A stretch of DNA of 64,000 nucleotides from Jannaschia marina (GTDB taxonomy: Bacteria > Pseudomonadota > Alphaproteobacteria > Rhodobacterales > Rhodobacteraceae), in assembly GCF_013404595.1 (NCBI RefSeq), contig NZ_JABVAX010000002.1, forward strand, positions 372,001 through 436,000, in the 5' to 3' direction. Under the pieces are notes generated by a model that did not search any database, had not been told where the DNA came from, and worked only from the letters and a program-made list of their open reading frames with translations. Numbering within the stretch: position 1 is the first letter of the stretch; every line of letters begins with the position of its first letter. This document shows, in pieces, positions 56,746 to 64,000 of this stretch. Both the position numbers and the translations under genes were made by a program.

Positions 56746-57795
56746 TCAGGGGGCGAGGTAGCGCGGCGCGCCGGCGTGGCGCTGGATCGCGAGTTCGGCC
56801 GACGACAGGCAGCGGCGCGCGTGCGGGCCGTAGACGGTATCGTCGTGGTCGATGCCGGGCACCTGGGCGGTGAGGTCGTCGAGATCGGCCGGGTCGACGT
56901 GCCCGAGGTCCGCGTCGCCGGGGTGGAAGCTCTCGACCCAGAGGCCGTTCGCGCGGAGAACCTCGTGCCGGCGTGTCAGGACGTGCATGTAGATCGCCTC
57001 GGTCGCGCCGTGGTCGACGGTGACGTGGCGATCGTCGATCAGGTCCTGCGCGGCGACGAGCACCTCGGGCGTGTTCCAGAGCGCGCGCGGGGCCGCGCCC
57101 GACAGCAGCACCTGGTGCCCCGGCGACAGCGTGATCGCGCCGTGGTCGCCGAAGCTGCCGGCGCGCAGGCGCACGGGGCGCAACTCGGGCATGGCATACA
57201 TCCGCGCGCCCGACACCCGGCGCAGGCCCATCCAGATCACCTCTTGCGGGCCATTGTCGCGGGTGAGGACATGGTCGCCGGGATAGAGATCCTCGACCTC
57301 GCGCGGGCCCTCGGGCGTGTCGATCAGGGTCCCCGCGGTGAAGCAGAGCGTCTTTTTGCCGGGCCGCGGCTCGGGCAGGTGCGGGGCCTGCGCGATTTCC
57401 AGATCGGTGTTGGGCGGCGGAAGATCGGCGTCGAAAACGAGAAGCGCCTCGTCGTGGGCAAGCGGCACGAGTTCGGCGGCCCAGCGGGTGGTGCCGTCGG
57501 TCAGGACGAGCGCGTCGGGGTTCTCGGCCGGCTCCACCTGCGCAAGCGGCAGGGCGGCGGTGCCCCGGCCCCGGCCCAGCTTGGCAACGGTGCGGGGCAC
57601 GCGGGCGCGCAGCTCGGCCTGACCCTCGGCCCCGTTCAGCAGGAGCGCGGCGCGCGCGCCGTCAAGGCGAACGGGTGCGCCGAACCAGCGGAAGGTCGCG
57701 CCGATCGCAAAGGGCGTGCGGGCGGATGAGAACGCCCCATCCACCCGCGCCTGAACCGTGGAAATGACTTGTGCCCCCGCACATGTCCCCAACAT
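56746..57795 (-). CDS. Hint-domain protein
   Basis: The 349-residue protein has a beta-rich N-terminal part (TPFAIGATFRWFGAPVRLDGARAALLLNG) and a Hint domain from C151 (CFTAGTLIDTPEGPREVEDL) through GDHVLTRDNGPQEVIWMG, SPGHQVLLSG and WVESFHPGD. No RTX repeats are present. It is related in the Hint domain to the protein at 36142. The ATG at 57795 gives MLGTCAGAQVIST, a start shared by many rhodobacter Hint proteins as I recall. Its upstream region is AT-rich (TTTTACCGACTGTTTTTATTG), probably the promoter. Confidence 0.88.
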   Translation of the reverse strand: MLGTCAGAQVISTVQARVDGAFSSARTPFAIGATFRWFGAPVRLDGARAALLLNGAEGQAELRARVPRTVAKLGRGRGTAALPLAQVEPAENPDALVLTDGTTRWAAELVPLAHDEALLVFDADLPPPNTDLEIAQAPHLPEPRPGKKTLCFTAGTLIDTPEGPREVEDLYPGDHVLTRDNGPQEVIWMGLRRVSGARMYAMPELRPVRLRAGSFGDHGAITLSPGHQVLLSGAAPRALWNTPEVLVAAQDLIDDRHVTVDHGATEAIYMHVLTRRHEVLRANGLWVESFHPGDADLGHVDPADLDDLTAQVPGIDHDDTVYGPHARRCLSSAELAIQRHAGAPRYLAP

Positions 57796-57917
57796 GCCCA
57801 CCCCAATTTTACCGACTGTTTTTATTGTCGTTTTTGCGGCCACTGCCCGGCCAATACAAAAGTCTTAACGCATCGGTGATTCGCGCGTCAAACATTGTTT
57901 CGTTCCTGATTCGAATT

Positions 57918-58445
57918 TTATTCGAATCGAGTCGAAAGCGCTTGCGAATTCGGCTGCGAATAGATCAGGGCGGCGGTATCGAAGCCGTTGAAATCGAGCA
58001 CTTCGAGCGCCGCGCGTCGCCGGTCGGCCGGTAGCATGGGCGAGCGGTCGAGGATCTGCCCGGCGGTGCCGTCGGGGGCGACCACGATCGCCGTGCGATA
58101 GCCCGTGTCCGTCCAGAGCACCCAGAGCGGCCCGTCGGGGCCCTCAAGGCGCCCGAGCGGGGCGACATCGAGACGGTCGGTCGTCGCCGCGCCCGTCGGG
58201 CAGGCCGTCCGGCGGGCGAGCCCGGTGCCCTCCGCCGCGACGGTGAGGCGCGCGCCGGCGCAGCCGGGCGTCCCCGGAAGGCGCGCGACCTCGTGCCAGC
58301 TGCCGGCGAAGGCGCGGGCGTCGAAATCGGCCTTCGAGGCGATCGGCACGCGCGGATCGCGCCAAGTCGGCCGCGTGGTGATCGACGCGGTCCCGCAGGC
58401 GGTCAGCAGAACCAGAAGGGGCAGGACGGCGCGCGCGGTTTTCAT
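57918..58445 (-). CDS. lipocalin-like lipoprotein
   Basis: The 175-residue product has a lipoprotein signal (MKTARAVLPLLVLLTAC, lipidated Cys17). A compact domain contains FAGSWHEVARLPGTPGC, a lipocalin GxW-type first strand, and LWVLWTDTGYRTAIVVAPDGTAGQILDRSP. Bacterial lipocalins (Blc) bind lipids at the outer membrane. Its ATG overlaps the stop of the metallophosphatase gene (ATGA). Confidence 0.8.
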   Translation of the reverse strand: MKTARAVLPLLVLLTACGTASITTRPTWRDPRVPIASKADFDARAFAGSWHEVARLPGTPGCAGARLTVAAEGTGLARRTACPTGAATTDRLDVAPLGRLEGPDGPLWVLWTDTGYRTAIVVAPDGTAGQILDRSPMLPADRRRAALEVLDFNGFDTAALIYSQPNSQALSTRFE

Positions 58446-59107
58446 CGCGGCATCGGGATCTCGACCATGGGCGAACCGGCCAGGATCGCCCGGGCGTTCG
58501 GGGCCATGAGGGCGGCGAGCGCCGGGTCCTCGCTCCGCAGCCCGCCGGTATAGGTGCCGTAGGCCGGCAGGATCATCCGCGCATCGTCGCGCAGGAAACA
58601 CGGCCGGGATACGGCCCGCCCGCGCAGCCGCATCCGCGCCTTCGGGTGGTAGTGCCCCGAGACCTCCGGCCCAGGCCCGTCGCCCGCGATGTGGCGGAAG
58701 GTGACATCGGCGCAGGTCACCGCCTCGGCCGCGGTGCCCGGGAGGCCGGTCGGGGCCGGGTCGTGGTTGCCCGTCACCCAGATCCACTCGCGCCCGCGTG
58801 CCAGTACGGTCAGCGCATCCCGGTCGGCGGGGGCGAGCGTGGCCGCGGCGGCCATGTCGTCGAAGGTATCGCCCAGGCTGACGACCGCGCGCGGGGCCGT
58901 CTCGGCCACGTCGGCGGCCAGCCGGGCGAGCGTGTCGCGCACCTCGTAGGGCGGCAGGAGCGCGCCCCCATCGCGGGCAACACGGTCGGATTTGCCGAGG
59001 TGCAAATCGCTCACGACCAGAAGGCCCTCGGAGGGCCAGTGAAGCGCCCCGGAGGCGCGCGCGACCATGGCATGGCCGGCGAAGGTGAAAGCGTGATCGT
59101 CCCGCAT
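58442..59107 (-). CDS. pdeM: ligase-associated DNA-damage-response metallophosphatase PdeM
   Basis: The 221-residue protein has the calcineurin-like motifs SDLHLGK, GDTFDD, GNHDP and GHYHPK. Together with the WPSEGLLVVSDLHLGKSDRVAR N-terminus, these match the ligase-associated PdeM group, often encoded with an Lhr-type helicase, an exonuclease and an ATP-dependent DNA ligase. Here the helicase is next to it; ligase and exonuclease are not in the window. The next gene downstream is the lipocalin. Confidence 0.9.
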   Translation of the reverse strand: MRDDHAFTFAGHAMVARASGALHWPSEGLLVVSDLHLGKSDRVARDGGALLPPYEVRDTLARLAADVAETAPRAVVSLGDTFDDMAAAATLAPADRDALTVLARGREWIWVTGNHDPAPTGLPGTAAEAVTCADVTFRHIAGDGPGPEVSGHYHPKARMRLRGRAVSRPCFLRDDARMILPAYGTYTGGLRSEDPALAALMAPNARAILAGSPMVEIPMPR

Positions 59108-59154
59108 GGAACAGATGAATCACGGGCCGGTGCCGGGTTCAAGGGTGCGAGGGC

Positions 59155-61560
59155 TCAGTCGGGCGGTAGCCCCGCCTCGGCCATGAGCCGCGCGGCCTCC
59201 TCGGCCATCATGCGGCCCTCGGCCTTCCCCTTGATCGGCACGCGCCCCATCTCGAGGAAGAGCGGCGCGGCGAGGGGGGAGACCCGGTCGAGCGCCACGT
59301 GGTCGATCCGGTCTTCGACCGTATCGAGCAGGAGTTCGACGCGCCCGAAGTCGATGTGCCCCCGCATCGCCTCTTCCTCGGTGATCCGCAGCATCAGGTG
59401 CTCGGGGTCGTAGCGGTGCAGCGTGTCGTAGAGGATGTCGGACGAGAACGTCGCCTGCTTGCCCGACGACCGCTTGCCGGGAAAGTTCCGGTCGATCAGG
59501 CCGGCGATGATCGCCGCGTTGCGGAAGGTGCGCTTCATCACCGCGTTGCCCTGCAGCCAGCCGTCGAGCGCCGCGCGGATGCCGTCGTTCGCCATGAGCG
59601 GCGCGACCTCGGTCACCGGCCGCAGCCCCCAGACGAGCACCGCGTAATCCGTCGCCACGAAGCCGAGCGGATCGAGGCCCGCCTCCTCCATCCGCCGGGT
59701 CACCAGAAGGCCGAGCGTCTGCATCGCGTTGCGCCCGCAGAAGCCGTAGAGGCAGAGGTGCTCGCGCCCGTCGCGCGGGAAGGTCTCGGCCAGAAGGCGG
59801 CCCGGCTCCGGCATCCGCGACCGCGTCAGCTGCAGATCGAGCCACTCGCGCGTGTGGTCGGGGAAGGCGCGGAAGTCGCCGGCGTGCAGGATCTCCTGGA
59901 TGCGGTCGGCAAGCTGAACCGAGGTGGACCACTTGTATCCCATGAAGGTCGCGACCTTGGGCTCCTTCGACGGGTTCGGGCTGACCTCGACGATCAGTTC
60001 GCGCAGCCCCTCGAAGCGCACGACCTGCCCGCCCATGAGGAAGGTATCGCCCTTCGAGAGCGTGGCCGCGAAACCCTCCTCGACCTCCCCCAGCGGCAGG
60101 CCGCCGCGGCCCCGGAAGCGCACCTTGAGCGTATCGGTGTCGATGATCGTGCCGAGGTTCATGCGGATGAGCCTCGCCGCCCGCGGATCGCGCAGGCCCC
60201 ATGTGCCGTCCGCGCGCTGCTTCAGGCGCTGGTAGCGGTCGTAGGCCCTAAGCGCGTAGCCGCCAGTGGCCACGAAATCGAGGCAATCGTCGAAGGCGGC
60301 GCGGCTCAGCGTGGAATAGGGGCCGACGCTGCGCACCTCCTCGAAGAGCGTGGTCGCGTCGAAATCCCCGGCGCAGGCGACGCATGCGATGTGCTGGCAG
60401 AGGACGTCGCGCGGTCCATCGAGGCGCAGGTCGCCGTCGAGCGTGCCGTCGCGCACCGCGTCGAGCGCGGCGACGCATTCCACCACCTCGAAGCGGTTGG
60501 CGGGCACGAGCCGCGCCTTCGACGGCGCGTTGTAACGGTGGTTCGCGCGCCCGATGCGCTGCACCAGGCTCTTGACCTTCTTCGGGGCCCCGATCTGGAT
60601 CACGAGGTCCACGTCGCCCCAGTCGATCCCGAGATCGAGCGAGCCGGTTGCCACGATCGCCCGCAACTCGCCCGCAACCATCGCCGCCTCGACCCGCAGC
60701 CGCGCCTCGCGGGCCAATGCGCCGTGATGGATACCGATCGGCAGGGCCTCTTCGTTGGCGAGCCAGAGGTGGTGGAAGAAGACCTCCGCCTGCGCGCGGG
60801 TGTTGTGGAAGATGAGCGTCGTCTTGTGCCGCTTCACCGCCTCCAGCACGTCCGGGATCGCATAGCGCCCGCCGGCACCGGCCCAGGGCGGCGCGTCGCG
60901 CGTCTCCAGCATTGCGATGTCGGGCGCGGGGCCCGGATCGGCGCGCAGGATCGGACAGGGATCGGGGTGACGGGCGAGGTAGTGGGCGATGACGGCGGGT
61001 TCGTCCACGGTGGCCGAGAGCCCCACGCGCCGGAGCCCCGGGGCAAGCGTCTGCAGCCGGCTGAGGCAGAGCATCAGTTGATCGCCCCGCTTGCCTTCGG
61101 CCAGCGCGTGGATTTCGTCGACCACGATGCGTTTGAGCCCCGCGAAGGTGCGCGCTGCATCGGGGTAGGAGATCATCAGCGCCAGGCTCTCGGGCGTCGT
61201 CAGCAGGATATGCGGCGGGTCCGCGCGTTGCCGCTTGCGCTGCGTCTGGCTGGTGTCGCCGGTGCGATCCTCCACCCGGATCGGCAGGCCCGCCTCCTCG
61301 ATCGGCATCGCGAGGTTGCGCTTGATGTCGTTCGCGAGGGCCTTCAGCGGGCTGACGTAGAGCGTGTGCAGCCCCGTGTGCGTGCCGTCCGCCAGCTCGG
61401 TAAGCGTCGGCAGGAAGCCCGCCATCGTCTTGCCTCCGCCCGTCGGCGCGATCAGCAGGAGCGACGGCTCATTCGCGCGGGCGAGCATCTCCGCCTGATG
61501 GGGATGCAGCGACCAGCCGCGGTCGGCGAAATAGCGGGCGAGGGGGGCAGGCAGATCCAT
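59155..61560 (-). CDS. ligase-associated DNA damage response DEXH-box (Lhr-type) helicase
   Basis: The 801-residue helicase has Walker A APTGGGKTMAGFLPTL, motif II VVDEIHALAEGKRG, motif III GLSATVDEP, and motifs V-VI (VATGSLDLGIDWGDVDLVIQIG, QRIGRANHRYN). The Lhr C-terminal winged region includes GRGGLPLGEVEEGFAATL. Its gene lies 48 bp upstream of pdeM on the same strand, as in other ligase-associated operons. The start ATG 61560 gives MDLPAPLARYFADRGW. Confidence 0.94.
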   Translation of the reverse strand: MDLPAPLARYFADRGWSLHPHQAEMLARANEPSLLLIAPTGGGKTMAGFLPTLTELADGTHTGLHTLYVSPLKALANDIKRNLAMPIEEAGLPIRVEDRTGDTSQTQRKRQRADPPHILLTTPESLALMISYPDAARTFAGLKRIVVDEIHALAEGKRGDQLMLCLSRLQTLAPGLRRVGLSATVDEPAVIAHYLARHPDPCPILRADPGPAPDIAMLETRDAPPWAGAGGRYAIPDVLEAVKRHKTTLIFHNTRAQAEVFFHHLWLANEEALPIGIHHGALAREARLRVEAAMVAGELRAIVATGSLDLGIDWGDVDLVIQIGAPKKVKSLVQRIGRANHRYNAPSKARLVPANRFEVVECVAALDAVRDGTLDGDLRLDGPRDVLCQHIACVACAGDFDATTLFEEVRSVGPYSTLSRAAFDDCLDFVATGGYALRAYDRYQRLKQRADGTWGLRDPRAARLIRMNLGTIIDTDTLKVRFRGRGGLPLGEVEEGFAATLSKGDTFLMGGQVVRFEGLRELIVEVSPNPSKEPKVATFMGYKWSTSVQLADRIQEILHAGDFRAFPDHTREWLDLQLTRSRMPEPGRLLAETFPRDGREHLCLYGFCGRNAMQTLGLLVTRRMEEAGLDPLGFVATDYAVLVWGLRPVTEVAPLMANDGIRAALDGWLQGNAVMKRTFRNAAIIAGLIDRNFPGKRSSGKQATFSSDILYDTLHRYDPEHLMLRITEEEAMRGHIDFGRVELLLDTVEDRIDHVALDRVSPLAAPLFLEMGRVPIKGKAEGRMMAEEAARLMAEAGLPPD

Positions 61561-61707
61561 CGGTTCGAACCTAAGCTCCCTGCCTCACGGGGAAAGGGGC
61601 AGGCCGGAGGGCCTGCCCCAGATGACCCGCCGGTGGGTCAGCCTTGGGATGGGATGAATGAGCCGGCGGGAGGCGTGCCGGCCTTGGGAGCCGGGCTTCG
61701 GAGGACG

Positions 61708-62181
61708 TCAGCGACGGGCGAGTTCGATGTCGTAGAGCGCCGCGATCCGCTCTGCGGCGAGGATCTCCATTTCGGCGAGGCGCGCGGCTTCCGTCCCGGG
61801 CAGGGAGCGCTGCCGGACGGCCTGACTTTCGGCCAGGATGCGCGACTGCGCGGCGATGGCGGCCTGCAATTCGTCCTCCGTCATCTTCTCGACCGAGGCG
61901 ACGATCATCGGATGCAGCGTCCCGGCGTCGCAGCCGATGTCGGCGCAGGCCCTTTCGAGCGCGCCGCCGAGTGCCGCGATCTCCGCCTCGATGTCACGGG
62001 TGCGGGCGACGAACTCGATGTCTTCGATATCGCTGTCGGTGAAGGCGGTATAGCGCGCGGGGCCGCCGTCGAGGTCGTTGACGATGACCATCGCCGCCGC
62101 GAGCGAGGTGACGATGGCGGTCACCGGCATGAGGAACATGGAAAACCGCAGCCGCCGCGGCGCGTCGTCGAGTTTGCTCAT
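61708..62181 (-). CDS. membrane-anchored protein of unknown function, paralogue 1
   Basis: The 157-residue product has one N-terminal membrane segment (about 14-32, SMFLMPVTAIVTSLAAAMVIV). Outside it lies a helical domain with the motif CADIGCDAGTLHPMIVASVEKMTEDELQAAI and the tail ARLAEMEILAAERIAALYDIELARR. It is clearly related to the gene at 62371 along its whole soluble part. The family is not one I recognise. The ATG at 62181 follows AAGGGTTCCGAG. Confidence 0.75.
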   Translation of the reverse strand: MSKLDDAPRRLRFSMFLMPVTAIVTSLAAAMVIVNDLDGGPARYTAFTDSDIEDIEFVARTRDIEAEIAALGGALERACADIGCDAGTLHPMIVASVEKMTEDELQAAIAAQSRILAESQAVRQRSLPGTEAARLAEMEILAAERIAALYDIELARR

Positions 62182-62370
62182 CTCGGAACCCTTCTGCTCG
62201 GGCGCGCTTTTGATGCGCGTTGGGAAACAGCTACGGACGAAACAAGGCGAAAATCGGGCAACCTGCGGCGGTCCGGCCACGGCCATGACATTGGGAACGG
62301 GGAGGGGCGTCCCCGGCCGCCGACGGACAGGCACGGGGAACGGAGCCGAAACAGCAGGCACCGGAACGGC

Positions 62371-62850
62371 TTAGCGCCTGGAGGCGAGCTGTTGCGTGTA
62401 GTGGTGGGCGATCCGCGCGGCGGAGGCGAGTTCCAGGAAGGCCAGGTCGGCCGCGTTCGAACCGGGTGCCGCGGCGTCGTAGCTGCGCTGCCCCCGTGCC
62501 AGAAGGCGCATCTGCGCCCAGCGGGCGGCACGCAATTGCTCGGCGTCCATCTGCCCGGCGTAGGCCGTGATCATAGGATGTAGCGCGATGGTATCGCATC
62601 CCGCGAGAACGCAGGCGTCGGCGATCGCGGCCGTGACTTCGGCTTCTGTGAAGGTCGTGAACTCGATTGCGGTCACGCCCTCGATGCGCGTTTCCCGTGC
62701 CGCGGTCTCATCGGGCCTCTGGTCGAGGGCGGCGACCGTTGTCGCGGTCGTCACTGCCGCGACGACGGCGGGGATGACGAAGCGGCCGATCCGTGTGAGC
62801 GGGCGTGACGTGGGGTCTGGACTGGTGCCGGGGGTCGTATCGTCGACCAT
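62371..62850 (-). CDS. membrane-anchored protein of unknown function, paralogue 2
   Basis: The 159-residue protein has a membrane segment (about 21-42, IGRFVIPAVVAAVTTATTVAAL). The domain has CVLAGCDTIALHPMITAYAGQMDAEQLRAAR and the tail DLAFLELASAARIAHHYTQQLASRR. Two cysteines, the LHPMI motif and the terminal helix match paralogue 1 at 61708. The ATG at 62850 has GGAGGACACC upstream. It lies upstream of paralogue 1 on the same strand, 189 bp apart. Confidence 0.75.
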   Translation of the reverse strand: MVDDTTPGTSPDPTSRPLTRIGRFVIPAVVAAVTTATTVAALDQRPDETAARETRIEGVTAIEFTTFTEAEVTAAIADACVLAGCDTIALHPMITAYAGQMDAEQLRAARWAQMRLLARGQRSYDAAAPGSNAADLAFLELASAARIAHHYTQQLASRR

Positions 62851-63017
62851 GGTGTCCTCCGTTGGTAGGCTCCGTTCTGGAGCGGGATACCGGGAGGATG
62901 CCGGGGCAATTGGCCCAAACCGGGGCGATATCGCCCGCGTTTTGCGAAAGCGCCGCTGCAGGAATACATCCATGCAGCGATCTTTCTCGTGTCTGTGCGA
63001 GGGAGGGCCTGACGCCC

Positions 63018-64000
63018 TCAGTGGACGATCTCGACTTCCTCGACGAAGAGGTTGGCCCAGGCGCGATCCACCAGTTCGGGCGTCATCCGGTAGGGCAGGC
63101 CCTCGAAGTCGCAGGCGGCGATCATCTGGTCGATCAGGAAGACGCCGTGGAAGTTGGCGTAGACATTGTTGATCTCGGGATAGCGCTTCTTGAGCAGGTG
63201 CACGAGCGCGGCCTCGTCGAGCTCGAACTTCTTCTTCTTGGCGACCATGGCGAAGATCTTGAGGAACTCCGCCTGCGTCGGCCCGTCGATCAGCACCTTG
63301 AAGAAGATCCGGCGCAGCGCCGCCTGATCGAAGATCTTGTTGGGGTGGAAGTTCGTGGAGAAGACGACGAGCGTGTCGAAGGGCACCTCGAACTTCTCGC
63401 CCGATTGCAGGGCGAGGATGTCGTAGCCCATCTCCATCGGGACGATCCACCGGTTGATGATCTTCTGCGGCGGCTCCGCCTGACGGCCGAGGTCGTCCAC
63501 GATGAAGACGCCGCCCGAGGACTTCAGCTGCAGCGACGCCTGATAGGTGCGTGCGACCGCGTTGTAGTTGAGGTCGAGCATGTCGAGCGACAATTCGCCC
63601 CCCGTCATCACCGTCGGCCGTTGGCAGAGGAGGTAACGGCGGTCGACCCGCCGGTTCACCTTGCGCAGCTCGCTGACGTTCTCCTCCTGCGCGACGGCAG
63701 TGTGCACGATCGGGTCGTAGAGCGTGATGACCTGGCCCGCGTATTCGATCGCGTGCGGGATCCAGATGTTGTCGCCAAGCGCCGCGCGGATGCCTTCGGC
63801 GATGGAGGATTTGCCGTTGCCCGGCGGCCCGTACATCAGCACCGAGCGGCCGGAGCCGACCGCCGGACCCAGCTGATCGAGCAGGTTGTCGGGCAGGATG
63901 AGATGACCCATCGACTTCAGGAGAAGCTGACGCGTGATCTGGATGTTCTTGACCGACTGCGCGCGCACCTGCGCCTTGTAGCGTTCCAGCGGGACGGGCA
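63018..64000 (-). CDS. MoxR-like AAA+ ATPase (5' end outside window)
   Basis: The 327 visible residues have Walker A YGPPGNGKSSIAEGIR, Walker B GVFIVDDLGRQAEPP, and sensor 1 LVVFSTNFHPN. A winged/helical lid follows (KKRYPEINNVYANFHGVFLIDQMIAAC). The frame is open past 64000, so the annotated start at 63968 is only an internal GTG. The residues upstream (PVPLERYKAQVRAQSVK) continue into the protein. The role is unknown; similar ATPases occur in rhodobacters without a defined partner. Confidence 0.85.
   Translation of the reverse strand, partial: PVPLERYKAQVRAQSVKNIQITRQLLLKSMGHLILPDNLLDQLGPAVGSGRSVLMYGPPGNGKSSIAEGIRAALGDNIWIPHAIEYAGQVITLYDPIVHTAVAQEENVSELRKVNRRVDRRYLLCQRPTVMTGGELSLDMLDLNYNAVARTYQASLQLKSSGGVFIVDDLGRQAEPPQKIINRWIVPMEMGYDILALQSGEKFEVPFDTLVVFSTNFHPNKIFDQAALRRIFFKVLIDGPTQAEFLKIFAMVAKKKKFELDEAALVHLLKKRYPEINNVYANFHGVFLIDQMIAACDFEGLPYRMTPELVDRAWANLFVEEVEIVH

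Noticed and set aside
61555-61590. tRNA-like sequence GGTTCGAACC
   Set aside because: No acceptor stem, anticodon arm or D arm around it. It is a chance match beside the helicase start.

Overview
The window is a gene-dense, GC-rich chromosomal segment of an alphaproteobacterium. It is most likely a member of the Rhodobacteraceae/Roseobacter group. The evidence is the cell-cycle regulator GcrA, a phosphatidylcholine synthase (Pcs), a tol-pal operon followed by tilS and ftsH, DUF1127 mini-proteins, Hint-domain/RTX proteins typical of marine rhodobacters, and the dispersed GC-rich hairpin repeats common in that family. No rRNA, tRNA, CRISPR array, insertion sequence or prophage was recognised. 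Most of the DNA is ordinary core genome; the clearest accessory island lies at about 51.7-53.8 kb.

Layout. 0-8.3 kb: rimO (cut by the left edge), an AsmA-family protein, the psd-pssA phospholipid pair, gcrA, an ABC-2 permease coupled to a serine hydrolase, and an EamA exporter. 8.2-10.4 kb: argF and argD. 10.6-14.1 kb: a cytochrome P460-like protein, pcs, a small secreted protein, an EEP-family phosphohydrolase and a DjlA-like J protein. 14.1-15.9 kb: divergent cobS and cobT. 15.9-24.1 kb: a PH-like membrane protein, pirin, rsgA, an alpha/beta hydrolase, folD and fhs (one-carbon metabolism), a possible 27-residue membrane peptide, a MOSC protein and a polytopic membrane protein. 24.4-32.9 kb: tolQ-tolR-tolA-tolB-pal-cpoB-tilS-ftsH reading leftward. 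33.2-38.3 kb: a VasI/TagO-like protein, ybgC with a conserved unknown gene, prmA, an RTX-Hint protein and two DUF1127-type genes. 38.5-41.6 kb: ruvC-ruvA-(GIY-YIG nuclease)-ruvB. 41.9-51.7 kb: a DsbA-type oxidoreductase, two MFS transporters, mfd, hemB, a cold-shock protein and msrA. 51.7-53.8 kb: a three-gene overlapping module. 54-58 kb: DUF4399 protein, lipoprotein, LuxR-type regulator, rpsD and a second Hint protein. 57.9-61.6 kb: lipocalin lipoprotein, PdeM-type phosphoesterase and Lhr-like helicase of the ligase-associated DNA-repair set. 61.7-64 kb: two paralogous membrane-anchored unknown proteins and an AAA+ ATPase cut by the right edge.

The most interesting find is the module at 51.7-53.8 kb. 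A DUF4123 type VI secretion adaptor/chaperone is translationally coupled to a small papain-like (permuted NlpC/P60-type) His/Cys protein, which in turn overlaps a gene for a secreted protein. That is the order chaperone, effector, periplasmic immunity protein. No VgrG, PAAR or structural T6SS gene is nearby, so it looks like an orphan cargo-effector cassette. Other points worth checking are a complete GIY-YIG nuclease gene inserted and coupled inside the ruv operon, a family of tandem double-hairpin elements placed 6-11 bases after four genes, a 27-codon hydrophobic ORF with its own SD and terminator, and a perfect GTTTTGTACAAAAC palindrome between prmA and its divergent neighbour.
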